Shown in pieces: positions 17,999-27,417 of a DNA stretch of 64,000 bases. Origin of the DNA: Maribacter arenosus (GTDB lineage Bacteria > Bacteroidota > Bacteroidia > Flavobacteriales > Flavobacteriaceae); contig NZ_JABTCG010000001.1 of the NCBI RefSeq assembly GCF_014610845.1, forward strand, positions 744,001 through 808,000, given 5' to 3'. Made by a program: the position numbers and the translations under genes. Each line of letters begins with the position of its first letter. Position 1 is the first letter of the stretch. Under the pieces are notes generated by a model, which made no database searches, had not been told where the DNA came from, and worked only from the letters and a program-made list of their open reading frames with translations.

Positions 17999-19303
17999 TT
18001 ATGTATTCGAGTTCTCCAATACCTCGCGCATGGCCTTTGCCTTTAGCAAACACTCCTCATATTCATTTTCTGGCGAGGCCTTTGCAGTTAAAGCACTACC
18101 AACGGAATAAGAAACATATTTCTTGCTAGCGTTATATAAAATACTGCGTATGACCACATTAAAATCAAAATCATTCTCGGGTGTGAAATAACCAACGGCC
18201 CCGCTATAGAGCCCTCTTTTAAAAGCTTCCAATTCTTCGATTAATTTCATGGCCGAAATCTTAGGGGCCCCTGTCATACTTCCCATAGGAAAGCTCTCCT
18301 TTATTACCTCGACAGGATGCCTGTTCATTGGCACTTTACTTGTTACGGTCGATACCATTTGATGTACTTGTTCATAGGAATAGATCCCACATAGTTCCTC
18401 AACGGTAACTGAACCCTTTAAAGCGCTCTTCGAAAGATCATTTCGTACGAGATCGACAATCATGATATTCTCGGCCCGTTCTTTCGGGTCATCTTTCAAT
18501 CGATTTCTCAATTCTTCGTCCTCAACCGTATTGGGCGACCTTTTCGCCGTTCCCTTTATAGGTTGTGAGATAATTTTATTTCCTTGCTTTCTTAAATAGC
18601 GTTCTGGAGAGGCAGACAATACGAACTTGTCGTTATTTCTTAAAAAGGTAGCGAATGGGGCTTTTGAAATCGAATTGAGATGTTCATAGGTGTGTAAGGG
18701 ATCAATACATATATCCTCTGCATAGAACTCTTGGCAAAAATTGGCTTCATAAATATCCCCTCGGTGAATATGCCGTAGCATTTCTTTGGCCCCACGGAAA
18801 TACTCATCTTTGAAAATGCGCATTTTTATACGAATATCTGTCGTTGCGGTAATCTCTTGATACGCCGTAGCCCCTTTATTTATTTCATCAAAATCAACCC
18901 CAATATCATCTGCAACCATGTTCAGATAATTGAACTCAACCACTTTTCCCTTGATTTTGATTATTTTCTTTGGCTGAAAGAAGAAAAGTTCAGGAAAATC
19001 CAATCCATCGTAATTATTGGATTTTAGATTTTCAATATCATTCTTAAGATCATAGCTTAGGTATCCAAAGATCCAATCCTTAGTCTCACTTTGATAAGAT
19101 TTCAAGTCGTCAAACGCACCTTCAGCATCAGTTTGTAATAAGGTTAAGGCGTCGACCCCTAAAATAGCATTGAAAGAACTAAAGCGATCTTTATGCCCAT
19201 TGCTCTCCAACCAAACTGTTTCAAGGAACTGTTGGGACCAATGAAGCAGATGATCCATAAAGGCTAATTCATCAGTAACTTCGAAGGATTGTCGTGTTCG
19301 CAA
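17999..19303 (-). CDS. pabB: Aminodeoxychorismate synthase component I
   Basis: This 434-aa chorismate-utilising enzyme converts chorismate and ammonia to 4-amino-4-deoxychorismate for folate. The active-site text PIKGT has the Lys typical of PabB, where TrpE has Ala; VDLVRNDLS and GSMTGAPK follow in the usual order. It starts with TTG at 19303: the homologous N-terminus begins M-R-T-x-x-S-F-x-V, and the next Met is 15 residues inside. The gap to the upstream flavin reductase gene is 4 bp. A glutaminase (PabA) is not in the window. Confidence 0.9.
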   Translation of the reverse strand: MRTRQSFEVTDELAFMDHLLHWSQQFLETVWLESNGHKDRFSSFNAILGVDALTLLQTDAEGAFDDLKSYQSETKDWIFGYLSYDLKNDIENLKSNNYDGLDFPELFFFQPKKIIKIKGKVVEFNYLNMVADDIGVDFDEINKGATAYQEITATTDIRIKMRIFKDEYFRGAKEMLRHIHRGDIYEANFCQEFYAEDICIDPLHTYEHLNSISKAPFATFLRNNDKFVLSASPERYLRKQGNKIISQPIKGTAKRSPNTVEDEELRNRLKDDPKERAENIMIVDLVRNDLSKSALKGSVTVEELCGIYSYEQVHQMVSTVTSKVPMNRHPVEVIKESFPMGSMTGAPKISAMKLIEELEAFKRGLYSGAVGYFTPENDFDFNVVIRSILYNASKKYVSYSVGSALTAKASPENEYEECLLKAKAMREVLENSNT

Positions 19304-19307
19304 AATT

Positions 19308-19841
19308 CTATAATTCGGAAATAAATCTATTAAGGGCGTTTCTATGATCTTCCTTTAATTTCGGGTCAACAATACCTTCGCTCTCATTAAAATTAGTTTT
19401 AAAAGAAGGCAAGGTAAAGGTAGCGACCACTTCGCCCCCTACTCTTGGCAATGAATTCTTAACATACTCCTGTGCTCCAATAGCACCTCTTTGCCCTGGT
19501 GATGTGGACATTAAAAATACCTTGGTGTCTTGCAGATATTTTTTATTCGAACGAGATAACCAATCGAGAAGATTCTTAAAATAGGCAGAAGGTCCACCAT
19601 TATGTTCATTCACTGAAAGCACCAAGGCATCGGCCTTTTCTATTTTTCGTTGCATTTTAACCAGTGCTTCGGGAAATCCTAATTGTTTTTCACGGTCTTC
19701 ACCATACATCGGAAAAGTTGTACTTGCCATATTGATCAATTCAATATCTTGCCCCTGGATAAGTGAGACCGTATGTTTTACTAAACTGAAATTAATCGAT
19801 GAGGATGAATTGCTTCCCGCGAAAGCCAGTACTGCTGCCAT
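19308..19841 (-). CDS. NAD(P)H-dependent FMN reductase family protein
   Basis: This is a 177-aa flavodoxin-fold protein. LAFAGSNSSSSINF near the start is the FMN phosphate-binding loop, and NEHNGGPSAYFKNLLDW (here NEHNGG replaces the more usual PEYNGS) binds the flavin ring. Family members reduce free flavins, quinones or azo compounds with NAD(P)H. I chose ATG at 19841 because the fold begins there; a longer reading to 19877 adds twelve residues that do not fit. It heads the run to dsbD and is divergent from the acyltransferase at 20001. Confidence 0.85.
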   Translation of the reverse strand: MAAVLAFAGSNSSSSINFSLVKHTVSLIQGQDIELINMASTTFPMYGEDREKQLGFPEALVKMQRKIEKADALVLSVNEHNGGPSAYFKNLLDWLSRSNKKYLQDTKVFLMSTSPGQRGAIGAQEYVKNSLPRVGGEVVATFTLPSFKTNFNESEGIVDPKLKEDHRNALNRFISEL

Positions 19842-20000
19842 ACAAATAATATTTTGCGTTCGACGAAAATACCGCAAATTACATCGTTATGCGAGTTTTT
19901 TGTCTAATTTTGCAGCCGAAAACATCTAAACACCTTGTTTTTCAAGTATATAGATGGGAATGATAAAGAAATAACGGACGAAATATTATAATTTTTATCC

Positions 20001-21197
20001 TTGGACAAAAAAACTACAAGATTATATTTTATAGACGCTATGAGGGCTTGGGCCATTCTCATGATGCTACAAGGACATTTTATTGATGGCCTTTTGGACA
20101 ATGCATTTAGGGACAATACCGACCTAACCTATAACATCTGGAAATACTTTAGGGGTATTACCGCGCCCGTGTTTTTCACCGTTTCAGGTTTTATTTTTAC
20201 ATATTTACTCATACGTGTACCGCAAAAGGGATTTCAGAACCCAAGAGTATCTAAAGGAATAAAACGCGGTTTACAACTTATATTCATAGGTTATTTGCTT
20301 CGCACCAATCTTTTAGGAATTTTCGAGGGGCAAATCTACGATAGCTTTTATTTAGTGGATGTGCTCCACTGTATCGGCCTTTCGTTATTGGGAATAATAG
20401 GAATTTACCTTTGGTCCAACAACAAAAGTAAAATGCTATTACCTGTCCTATTACTGGGCGTTACCGGTTTATTGTTCCTATTTGAACCTGTTTATAAGGA
20501 TTGGTCTTTCGGGTTTATGCCACAGGCCTTGGCCAATTTTCTTACCAAGACACATGGATCGGTATTTACCATTATACCCTGGTTTGGCTATACAACATTT
20601 GGGGCATTTATGTCGGTAATGTTCACACGGTACAAGAATCACAACTATTTTTATGAATATGCAATTTCATTGAGCGCTTTGGTAGGGTTGATCTTGATTT
20701 TCCTTTCTTCTGATGTTTTAGTGGGACTTTCTAGCCTAACTGGGATTACCCTTTTTGAAGCCATAGCATTGAACAACTACCTTTTTATCCGATTGGGCGA
20801 TGTTTTCATGGTGTTCGCCGTTTTTATGATCTTTAGAAGGTTGATGACCAATACTACCCTTTTAAAAATTGGCCAAAGTACCCTATCCATATATGTGGTT
20901 CATTTCGTAGTACTTTATGGTAGTTTCACCGGGTTGGGACTTTACCGGTTCTTTCACCATGAATTAAGTCCCTTGGTTGCAATTTCCGGAGCCGTAGTTT
21001 TTATGATTGTATGCACTTATATAGCCTTACAATACGAAAGGAAAAAAGCTTTGATTAAATCGAGTATTACTAAGAATATAACCCAAGGCTTCAACACTGT
21101 TCATAGTAATCTGCTTCCTTGGTATATTTTTACACAAAAATTGATCAAGGGTTTTGTGTCAAAACTGCTAAGATCGTTTGGGCTTATAAAGAATTAA
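20001..21197 (+). CDS. HGSNAT/DUF1624-like membrane acyltransferase family protein
   Basis: The 398-aa protein has around ten membrane segments and the N-terminal signature RLYFIDAMRAWAIL followed by a GHFIDG motif, as in heparan-alpha-glucosaminide acetyltransferase-like and acyltransferase-3 proteins. The His of GHF is the expected acyl-transfer residue. Such proteins move acyl groups across the inner membrane onto sugars; the acceptor here is unknown. The start is TTG at 20001, since the conserved RLYFID text precedes the first in-frame ATG (20040). It shares a 159-bp divergent region with the flavin reductase gene. Confidence 0.75.
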   Translation: MDKKTTRLYFIDAMRAWAILMMLQGHFIDGLLDNAFRDNTDLTYNIWKYFRGITAPVFFTVSGFIFTYLLIRVPQKGFQNPRVSKGIKRGLQLIFIGYLLRTNLLGIFEGQIYDSFYLVDVLHCIGLSLLGIIGIYLWSNNKSKMLLPVLLLGVTGLLFLFEPVYKDWSFGFMPQALANFLTKTHGSVFTIIPWFGYTTFGAFMSVMFTRYKNHNYFYEYAISLSALVGLILIFLSSDVLVGLSSLTGITLFEAIALNNYLFIRLGDVFMVFAVFMIFRRLMTNTTLLKIGQSTLSIYVVHFVVLYGSFTGLGLYRFFHHELSPLVAISGAVVFMIVCTYIALQYERKKALIKSSITKNITQGFNTVHSNLLPWYIFTQKLIKGFVSKLLRSFGLIKN

Positions 21198-21229
21198 ACA
21201 CCTTTTTCAGGATTGGTTTCAATCCCCGC

Positions 21230-22240
21230 TCAAGAATTGGCATCTATACGTTTTAATTCTTCTTCGGTAAACTGTAAGTGATCCAATGCCCCCACATTTT
21301 CCTTAAGTTGCTTGGTAGAGCTTGCCCCAATGAGTACAGAGGCCACATTGGGTCTGTTCAATAACCACGCAATCGCCATTTGAGATAATTTCTGTCCCCT
21401 TTGATTCGCGATATCTGTCAGGTTTTTAATTTTCGACAAGTTGCGTTCAACTTCTTTTTTGTCCAAATAGGTAAAATCCTTGGCAGCCCTAGAATCTGCG
21501 GGAATGCCATTCACATATTTGTTGGTAAGCATCCCCTGGGCCAATGGTGAAAACGCAATACATCCCACTCCCTCATTTCCTAAAGTTTCCAAGAGACCAT
21601 CCTCGACCCATCGGTCAAAAATAGAATATCGGGCTTGATGCAGAATAAAAGGAACCTTCATGTCCTTTAACAATCTACTTGCTTCTACAGTTTCTTTGGC
21701 TTGATAGTTGGAAATGCCTACATATAATGCCTTTCCCTGACGTACAATATCCGATAAGGCGATCATGGTTTCTTCTAGGGGCGTATCTGGGTCAGGCCTA
21801 TGGTGGTAAAAAATATCCACATAGTCCAATCCCATTCGTTTTAAACTTTGGTCCAAACTGGAAATCAGATACTTCCTTGAGCCATAATTTCCGTAAGGAC
21901 CGGGCCACATATCAAAACCTGCCTTTGAAGCTATGAATAGCTCATCCCGATAGGGTTTAAAGTCTTTTTTGAAAAGTTGTCCAAAATTTTCCTCCGCTGA
22001 ACCGTAAGGAGGACCATAATTATTCGCCAGGTCAAAATGCGTAATCCCTAAATCAAAGGCACATCTCAATATTTCCCTAGCATTTTGCAAACTATCCACA
22101 TAACCGAAATTATGCCATAAACCGAGGGATAACGCAGGTAATAACACACCGCTTTTTCCACATCGATTGTATTTCATGGTTTCATATCTATCTGCCGTGG
22201 CATGATAGTCCTTTACACCTGTTTTATCGTTTATTTCCAT
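21230..22240 (-). CDS. Aldo/keto reductase, L-glyceraldehyde-3-phosphate reductase (YghZ) type
   Basis: The 336-aa NADPH-dependent reductase closely follows E. coli YghZ: YNRCGKSGVLLPALSLGLW, then FDLANNYGPPYGSAEENFG with the catalytic Asp/Tyr, KAGFDMWPGPYG, and a C-terminal NADPH site SVLIGASSTKQL. YghZ acts on L-glyceraldehyde 3-phosphate and methylglyoxal. ATG at 22240 is chosen because the upstream 18 residues (to 22294) are not part of the fold. It is convergent with the acyltransferase gene, 32 bp apart; a small hairpin GGATTG/CAATCC at 21210-21225 lies between them. Confidence 0.9.
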   Translation of the reverse strand: MEINDKTGVKDYHATADRYETMKYNRCGKSGVLLPALSLGLWHNFGYVDSLQNAREILRCAFDLGITHFDLANNYGPPYGSAEENFGQLFKKDFKPYRDELFIASKAGFDMWPGPYGNYGSRKYLISSLDQSLKRMGLDYVDIFYHHRPDPDTPLEETMIALSDIVRQGKALYVGISNYQAKETVEASRLLKDMKVPFILHQARYSIFDRWVEDGLLETLGNEGVGCIAFSPLAQGMLTNKYVNGIPADSRAAKDFTYLDKKEVERNLSKIKNLTDIANQRGQKLSQMAIAWLLNRPNVASVLIGASSTKQLKENVGALDHLQFTEEELKRIDANS

Positions 22241-22326
22241 TTCCAAATTATATATACTTTTAACATGAAATCTATAGGAATCAACATAAGGCAAAAAATA
22301 AACCCAATGATTGGTCCCGCAACTTC

Positions 22327-23733
22327 TTAAATATGCAATGCCCTATCGGCTGTTGCTGCAAGGGCAGCCTCTTTAACGGCTTCTGAATAGGTTGGATGTG
22401 CATGGCTCATTCTGGCAATATCCTCAGCAGATGCCCGAAACTCCATGGCTGTCACAGCCTCACTGATCAAATCGGCACAACGCGCACCGATCATATGAAC
22501 ACCCAGAACCTCATCTGTTGCCGTATCGGCAAGTATTTTTACAAATCCGTCAACATCCATGCTAGCCCGGGAACGTCCTAAGGCCCGCATAGGGAATTGG
22601 CCTACCTTGTATGATATACCGGCTTCCTTTAATTCTTCTTCTGTCTTTCCTACGGCAGCAACTTCTGGCCAAGTATACACCACTCCCGGGATAAGGTTAT
22701 AGTCGATATGTGGTTTTTGACCCGCAATCAATTCAGCGACCATGGTACCTTCTTCCTCGGCTTTGTGGGCCAACATGGCACCACGGACAACATCCCCAAT
22801 GGCATAAATGTTAGGTATGTTGGTCTGTAAGTGGTCATTAACTATAACTCTGCCCCTATCGTCTAACTTCACTCCGGCAGCATCAGCCTTCAAACCATCG
22901 GTATAAGGTCGACGCCCGACAGAAACCAAACAATAATCACCTGTAAAAGTAACTTCATCCCCTTTTTTATCATCTGCCTTTACAATTACCTCATCCCCTT
23001 TTCGCTGTACGGATTTCACCTTATGGGAAAGATAAAATTTCACCTTTTGTTTTTTCATCGACTTCATCAGTTCTTTCGACAAACCAGCATCCATGGTAGG
23101 AATGATCCTATCCATATATTCAACTACGGAGACCTCAGCCCCGAGGCGTTTATACACCTGTCCCAACTCCAAACCGATAACCCCGCCACCAATTACGATC
23201 ATGTGTTTTGGAATCTCATTGAGTTTCAAGGCTTCGGTAGAGGTGATAACACGTTCCTTATCCAACGTAATAAAGGGCAAGGATGAAGGTTTTGATCCTG
23301 TGGCGATTATCGTATTTTTCGCCTTTATTGTTTCGGTACTCCCATCGGTTTTGGCAATGTCAAGGTGCGTGGCATCCTTAAAACTACCGACCCCCTCATA
23401 TACATCGATCTTGTTTTTATCCATCAAAAACTGAATACCTTTAGTGGTCATATCGACTACGCCTTGCTTTCTGGCAATCATTTTACCCAGGTTGACCTTG
23501 ATTTCACCTGGAATTTCAATGCCATGCTCTTCGAAATGCTTTACGGCATCCTCATAATGGTGAGAGGAATCCAACAATGCTTTTGAAGGAATACACCCGA
23601 CATTCAAGCAAGTACCTCCCAAAGTGCTATATTTTTCAATAATCGCCGTTTTCATTCCAAGTTGGGCGCAACGAATGGCGGCAACATATCCGCCAGGACC
23701 GGAACCTATAACGGCCACATCATATTCAGTCAT
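22327..23733 (-). CDS. lpdA: Dihydrolipoyl dehydrogenase (E3)
   Basis: The 468-aa flavoprotein reoxidises dihydrolipoamide of 2-oxo acid dehydrogenases and the glycine cleavage system using NAD. It shows the FAD loop GSGPGG at 11-16, the redox disulfide Cys42/Cys47 in GGTCLNVGC, the NAD loop GGGVIGLELG near 180, and the His-Pro/Glu pair in HAHPTYSEAV near the C-terminus. All catalytic parts are intact. E1 and E2 genes are not nearby. The lrp-type gene ends 47 bp upstream on the same strand. Confidence 0.96.
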   Translation of the reverse strand: MTEYDVAVIGSGPGGYVAAIRCAQLGMKTAIIEKYSTLGGTCLNVGCIPSKALLDSSHHYEDAVKHFEEHGIEIPGEIKVNLGKMIARKQGVVDMTTKGIQFLMDKNKIDVYEGVGSFKDATHLDIAKTDGSTETIKAKNTIIATGSKPSSLPFITLDKERVITSTEALKLNEIPKHMIVIGGGVIGLELGQVYKRLGAEVSVVEYMDRIIPTMDAGLSKELMKSMKKQKVKFYLSHKVKSVQRKGDEVIVKADDKKGDEVTFTGDYCLVSVGRRPYTDGLKADAAGVKLDDRGRVIVNDHLQTNIPNIYAIGDVVRGAMLAHKAEEEGTMVAELIAGQKPHIDYNLIPGVVYTWPEVAAVGKTEEELKEAGISYKVGQFPMRALGRSRASMDVDGFVKILADTATDEVLGVHMIGARCADLISEAVTAMEFRASAEDIARMSHAHPTYSEAVKEAALAATADRALHI

Positions 23734-23780
23734 ACTATTTCAAGATTTTAGTGTCGAACAAAATTAGTACTATTTTCGCA

Positions 23781-24239
23781 TTAAAGTGTAATTCGGGTCG
23801 TATGCTTTACTTCATTGATCACGAAGGAACTTTGCGTACTGCCAATATGGTTCAATGCCGTAAGTTTTGTAACCATAAAATCTCGATAGGCCTCCATATC
23901 CCGAACGTATATTTTTAGAATATAGTCATAATCCCCGCTAGTATGGTAACATTCCACCACTTCTTGCAACCCTTGTACCTCTTTTTCAAATTGCAGCACA
24001 TAGGCTTTGGTATGCTGCACTAATTTTACATGGCAGAGCACCACAAAGGCCCTATCGATCTTTTTTTTATCGACCAAAGCGACATATTTTCTTATGATGC
24101 CGGTTTTCTCCAATCGCTTGATCCGTTCATAAACCGCCGTTACGGACAGATTTAAATGGTGGGCATATTCCTTTGTTGTCTTTTTACTGTCCTCTTGCAA
24201 TAAACCAAGAAGTTTACTGTCGATTTCGTCAAATTTCAT
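23781..24239 (-). CDS. Lrp/AsnC family transcriptional regulator
   Basis: The 152-aa protein has an N-terminal helix-turn-helix (residues 5-55, KTTKEYAHHLNLSVTAVYERIKRLEKTGII) and a C-terminal RAM ligand-binding domain (VVECYHTSGDYDYILKIYV). Such proteins form dimers or octamers that sense amino acids. It is divergent from the methionine gamma-lyase-like gene, with a perfect palindrome in the shared 155-bp region, so it probably controls that gene and itself. The effector, possibly methionine or another amino acid, is inferred. Confidence 0.92.
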   Translation of the reverse strand: MKFDEIDSKLLGLLQEDSKKTTKEYAHHLNLSVTAVYERIKRLEKTGIIRKYVALVDKKKIDRAFVVLCHVKLVQHTKAYVLQFEKEVQGLQEVVECYHTSGDYDYILKIYVRDMEAYRDFMVTKLTALNHIGSTQSSFVINEVKHTTRITL

Positions 24240-24310
24240 TTGGAATAATTTTCATTTAAACGGGAACTTGGGTACAATATATAATTAATTAATCTAATAT
24301 TATGGCATAC

Positions 24311-24329
24311 CTTAGATATATTATCTAAG
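24311..24329. promoter_or_regulatory. Palindromic operator candidate for the Lrp-type regulator
   Basis: CTTAGATA (24311-24318), a 3-nt centre TAT and TATCTAAG (24322-24329) form a perfect inverted repeat. It lies 72 bp upstream of the Lrp gene start and 66 bp before the lyase start, in an AT-rich region. Lrp sites are often 13-15-bp dyads with AT centres, so the fit is good. Confidence 0.55.
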
Positions 24330-24394
24330 TATTTGAATTTATGTTGAATATAAAACAATTTAACCTTATTTTTAAGGTATAAAATCTAATTATT

Positions 24395-25615
24395 ATGGAA
24401 AATAAAGCATCCGATAATTTACAAGACTTACAATACTTTGGGGAATATGGTGGTGTCAATCCATCGATTTCAGATTCATCGACCTACACATTTTTGTCCG
24501 CAAAAACAATGTTCGACACCTTTGAGGGTAATACGGAAGGCTGTTATTTATATACCCGACATTCCTCTCCTTCCAATCTATATCTAGGAGAGGCCCTAGC
24601 AGCTTTGGAGGGTACCGAAACGGCCAATGTTACGGCTAGTGGAATGGGTGCCATCACGGCGGTTATTATGCAGTTGTGCAATGCAGGCGACCATATAGTA
24701 AGCAGCAGGACCATTTATGGTGGAACATATGCTTTCATGAAGAATTTCTTGAAAAAATTCAATGTCAAAACCTCTTTCGTTGATATCACCAATATCAAAG
24801 CTATTGAAGAAGCCATTACGCCAAATACTAAAATGATCTACTGTGAATCGGTGAGCAATCCCCTTCTCGAAATTGCCGATATTAAAACTTTATCGGTTTT
24901 GGCAAAAAAACATGGTATACCTTTGGTGGTTGACAACACGTTCTCCCCGCTTACTGTTTCCCCTGCAAAACTTGGGGCGGAAATCGTAATACATAGTCTA
25001 ACAAAATTCATCAATGGCACAAGTGATTGTGTTGCCGGTGTGGTTTGTGGAACCAAGGAATTTTGCCTTGCCCTTAAAGATGTACACGATGGGGCTGGAA
25101 TGCTATTAGGCAGCACTTTGGACAGTCTTAGGGCCGCATCAATCCTTAAAAATATGCGAACACTTCATATTCGAATGAAAAAACATAGCGAAAATGCCCA
25201 CTATTTGGCTGAGAACTTTGAAAAAGAGGGACTTAAAGTGGTCTACCCTGGACTAAAATCACATAAAGGCCATGAAAAACTAAAAAGTTTTATGAACCCT
25301 GAGTTTGGATTTGGGGGACTAATGACCATAAATGTCGGATCTTTAGATAAAGCAAATGCCCTTATGGAACTCATGCAAAAGAAAAAATTAGGGTATTTGG
25401 CAGTTAGTCTTGGTTTTTATAAGACCCTTTTCAGTGCTCCGGGAACATCCACTTCTTCAGAAATTCCGCTGGAAGAACAAAAAGAAATGGGATTATCCGA
25501 TGGATTGGTGCGATTTTCAGTTGGCTTAGACAATGATATTCACAGAACCTTCAGGATGATGAGGGCATGTATGGAAGAACTACATATTCTTAACCCTAAA
25601 ACTTCAATGGTTTAA
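24395..25615 (+). CDS. Cys/Met metabolism PLP enzyme, methionine gamma-lyase-like
   Basis: The 406-aa fold-type I enzyme shows YTRHSSPSNLYL and LEGTE near the start, the cofactor-stacking Tyr in TIYGGTYAF, VVDNTF (the Asp that holds the PLP nitrogen) and the Schiff-base Lys in HSLTKFINGTSD near 204. Members split methionine or cystathionine (gamma-elimination) or build cystathionine. The divergent Lrp regulator and the following NhaC gene favour a catabolic methionine/homocysteine role over synthesis; that is inference. Confidence 0.85.
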   Translation: MENKASDNLQDLQYFGEYGGVNPSISDSSTYTFLSAKTMFDTFEGNTEGCYLYTRHSSPSNLYLGEALAALEGTETANVTASGMGAITAVIMQLCNAGDHIVSSRTIYGGTYAFMKNFLKKFNVKTSFVDITNIKAIEEAITPNTKMIYCESVSNPLLEIADIKTLSVLAKKHGIPLVVDNTFSPLTVSPAKLGAEIVIHSLTKFINGTSDCVAGVVCGTKEFCLALKDVHDGAGMLLGSTLDSLRAASILKNMRTLHIRMKKHSENAHYLAENFEKEGLKVVYPGLKSHKGHEKLKSFMNPEFGFGGLMTINVGSLDKANALMELMQKKKLGYLAVSLGFYKTLFSAPGTSTSSEIPLEEQKEMGLSDGLVRFSVGLDNDIHRTFRMMRACMEELHILNPKTSMV

Positions 25616-25686
25616 AGCACTTTTATTCCTGGGTTTGCAGAACAGATGGCAAAATCGTAATATTACGACCTACCAAAATAAAGCCA

Positions 25687-27186
25687 ATGCCAAAAAACGA
25701 ACCCCATGAATATAGACAGGACGAGCATATAGTTGATAATAAAGAACTGAACATCTGGGAGGCGCTAATCCCCGTTATTGCTTTAGTTGGGATGCTTGCT
25801 TATAATGTATATGTCTTCGGGGATGAAGCGGTAGGTGGATCCAATCAATTTATTCTTCTACTCGGTGGCGCGGTTGCCGCCATAGTAGGTTTTTTCAATA
25901 AAGTCACCTACAAACGTATGTTGGCCGAAGTGGCCGAAAATATAAAATCAACAACTGGAGCTTTACTTATTCTTCTTATGGTAGGCGCCTTGGCAGGAAC
26001 CTGGTTGGTAAGTGGCATTATCCCAGCAATGATCTATTATGGTCTCCAAATCCTGAATCCAACTATATTTTTAGCAGCCTGTGTGATAATTTGTGCCATC
26101 ATTTCGTTGGCAACAGGCAGTAGCTGGACCACAGCCGCAACTGTTGGTATTGCCTTGATCGGTATTGGTGAGGCGTTGGGCATTTCTATGGGCATGACGG
26201 CTGGAGCTGTACTTTCAGGGGCTTATTTCGGTGATAAAATGTCCCCCTTAAGTGATACCACGAACTTGGCACCAGCAATGGCCGGAGGTGAACTTTTTGA
26301 CCATATTAAATACATGTCGATTACTACAGTGCCGACCATTCTACTAACCTTAGTTGTTTTTATCATTTTAGGGTTTGTAATTGACCCAACGGGTTCGGCG
26401 GATACGGCTTCAATATTAGAATCAATAGATTCTACCTTCAATATCAATGGTTGGTTATTCATTGTACCCGCAGCCGTTATTTACTTGATTATAAAGAAAA
26501 CACCCCCCTTGGCCGCACTACTGATCGGAACCTTATTAGGCGCGGTATTCGCATTGATATTTCAACCTGAAATCGTTGCCAGCCTCACAAACACCAAAGA
26601 ACTGACTTTTGAATCGGGTTATAAAGGCATTTTAAGGGCCATTACCATTAAAACAAGTATCGCCACGGACAACGAGGCTTTAAACGATTTATTTACGGGT
26701 AAGGGCATGGAAGGAATGCTCAGCACTATTTGGCTTATACTTTGTGCTATGGTTTTCGGGGGTGTCATGGATGGTATCGGTGCACTCTCACGAATCACGA
26801 AATCACTTTTAAGTATGGCTAAAACCACATTTGGGTTATTCGCGAGTACGGTAGGCAGTTGTCTTGCCTTGAATGTAACTGCTTCTGACCAATATCTTGC
26901 TATTGTGGTCCCCGGAAAAATGTTTTCTAAAGCCTATGCAGATCGGGGCTTAGCACCTGAAAATTTGAGCCGAACGCTTGAAGATTCCGGTACGGTTACT
27001 TCCGTACTGATTCCATGGAACACCTGCGGGGCCTATCATAGTAGTGTTTTAGGTGTAGGAGTCGGGGAGTATTTTATTTACGCCATATTCAATTGGCTAA
27101 GTCCGATAATGACTTTAATTTTTGCGGCTTTCCAAATCAAGATTAAGCACTTGAAGAAAAGGCATGGCAACCGAACAAAACAATAA
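25687..27186 (+). CDS. nhaC: Na+/H+ antiporter, NhaC family
   Basis: The 499-aa inner-membrane protein has about eleven to twelve hydrophobic spans. Family landmarks are LATGSSWTTAATVGIALIG near residue 140, GAYFGDKMSPLSDTTNLAP near 180, and in the second half NVTASDQYLAIVVPG followed by LSRTLEDSGTVTSVLIPWNTCGA. NhaC exchanges Na+ for H+; some relatives carry malate/lactate or other organic ions. It lies 71 bp behind the lyase gene, possibly co-transcribed, so an amino-acid-product exchange role cannot be excluded. Confidence 0.88.
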   Translation: MPKNEPHEYRQDEHIVDNKELNIWEALIPVIALVGMLAYNVYVFGDEAVGGSNQFILLLGGAVAAIVGFFNKVTYKRMLAEVAENIKSTTGALLILLMVGALAGTWLVSGIIPAMIYYGLQILNPTIFLAACVIICAIISLATGSSWTTAATVGIALIGIGEALGISMGMTAGAVLSGAYFGDKMSPLSDTTNLAPAMAGGELFDHIKYMSITTVPTILLTLVVFIILGFVIDPTGSADTASILESIDSTFNINGWLFIVPAAVIYLIIKKTPPLAALLIGTLLGAVFALIFQPEIVASLTNTKELTFESGYKGILRAITIKTSIATDNEALNDLFTGKGMEGMLSTIWLILCAMVFGGVMDGIGALSRITKSLLSMAKTTFGLFASTVGSCLALNVTASDQYLAIVVPGKMFSKAYADRGLAPENLSRTLEDSGTVTSVLIPWNTCGAYHSSVLGVGVGEYFIYAIFNWLSPIMTLIFAAFQIKIKHLKKRHGNRTKQ

Positions 27187-27211
27187 TCAAATTATCAATT
27201 AGGAAATCCGC

Positions 27212-27230
27212 AAATTACACAATGTAATTT
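27212..27230. promoter_or_regulatory. Inverted repeat upstream of the peroxiredoxin gene
   Basis: AAATTAC (27212-27218) and GTAATTT (27224-27230) form a 7-bp dyad with a 5-nt centre. The 12-mer AATGTAATTTTG recurs at 27363-27374 directly before the peroxiredoxin gene. It could be a regulator site or the rest of a duplicated promoter. Confidence 0.3.
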
Positions 27231-27366
27231 TGTCAGTTAGACAATTCTAACCGTGTTTACATTTCGTGTTTTTAACAAATCGTCCTTTTTTGCCTAGGCA
27301 TTTACATTCGTTATACACCCATCGATTTTATTAATTGACAACTGTAGTTTTGGGCTTGCTGTAATG

Positions 27367-27374
27367 TAATTTTG
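27367..27374 (+). promoter_or_regulatory. Probable -7 element of the peroxiredoxin promoter
   Basis: TAATTTTG fits the Bacteroidetes TAnnTTTG box and lies 43 bp before the peroxiredoxin ATG. A TTTTG at 27348-27352 could be the -33 part, although the spacer is a few bases short. Confidence 0.45.
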
Positions 27375-27417
27375 CCATTCAATTAATAATCTTTAAAAAT
27401 TTAAAATTAGATACTAT

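Noticed and set aside
21210-21225. GGATTG/CAATCC hairpin as terminator between convergent genes
   Set aside because: Only 6 bp and no T-run on either side, so not listed as a terminator.
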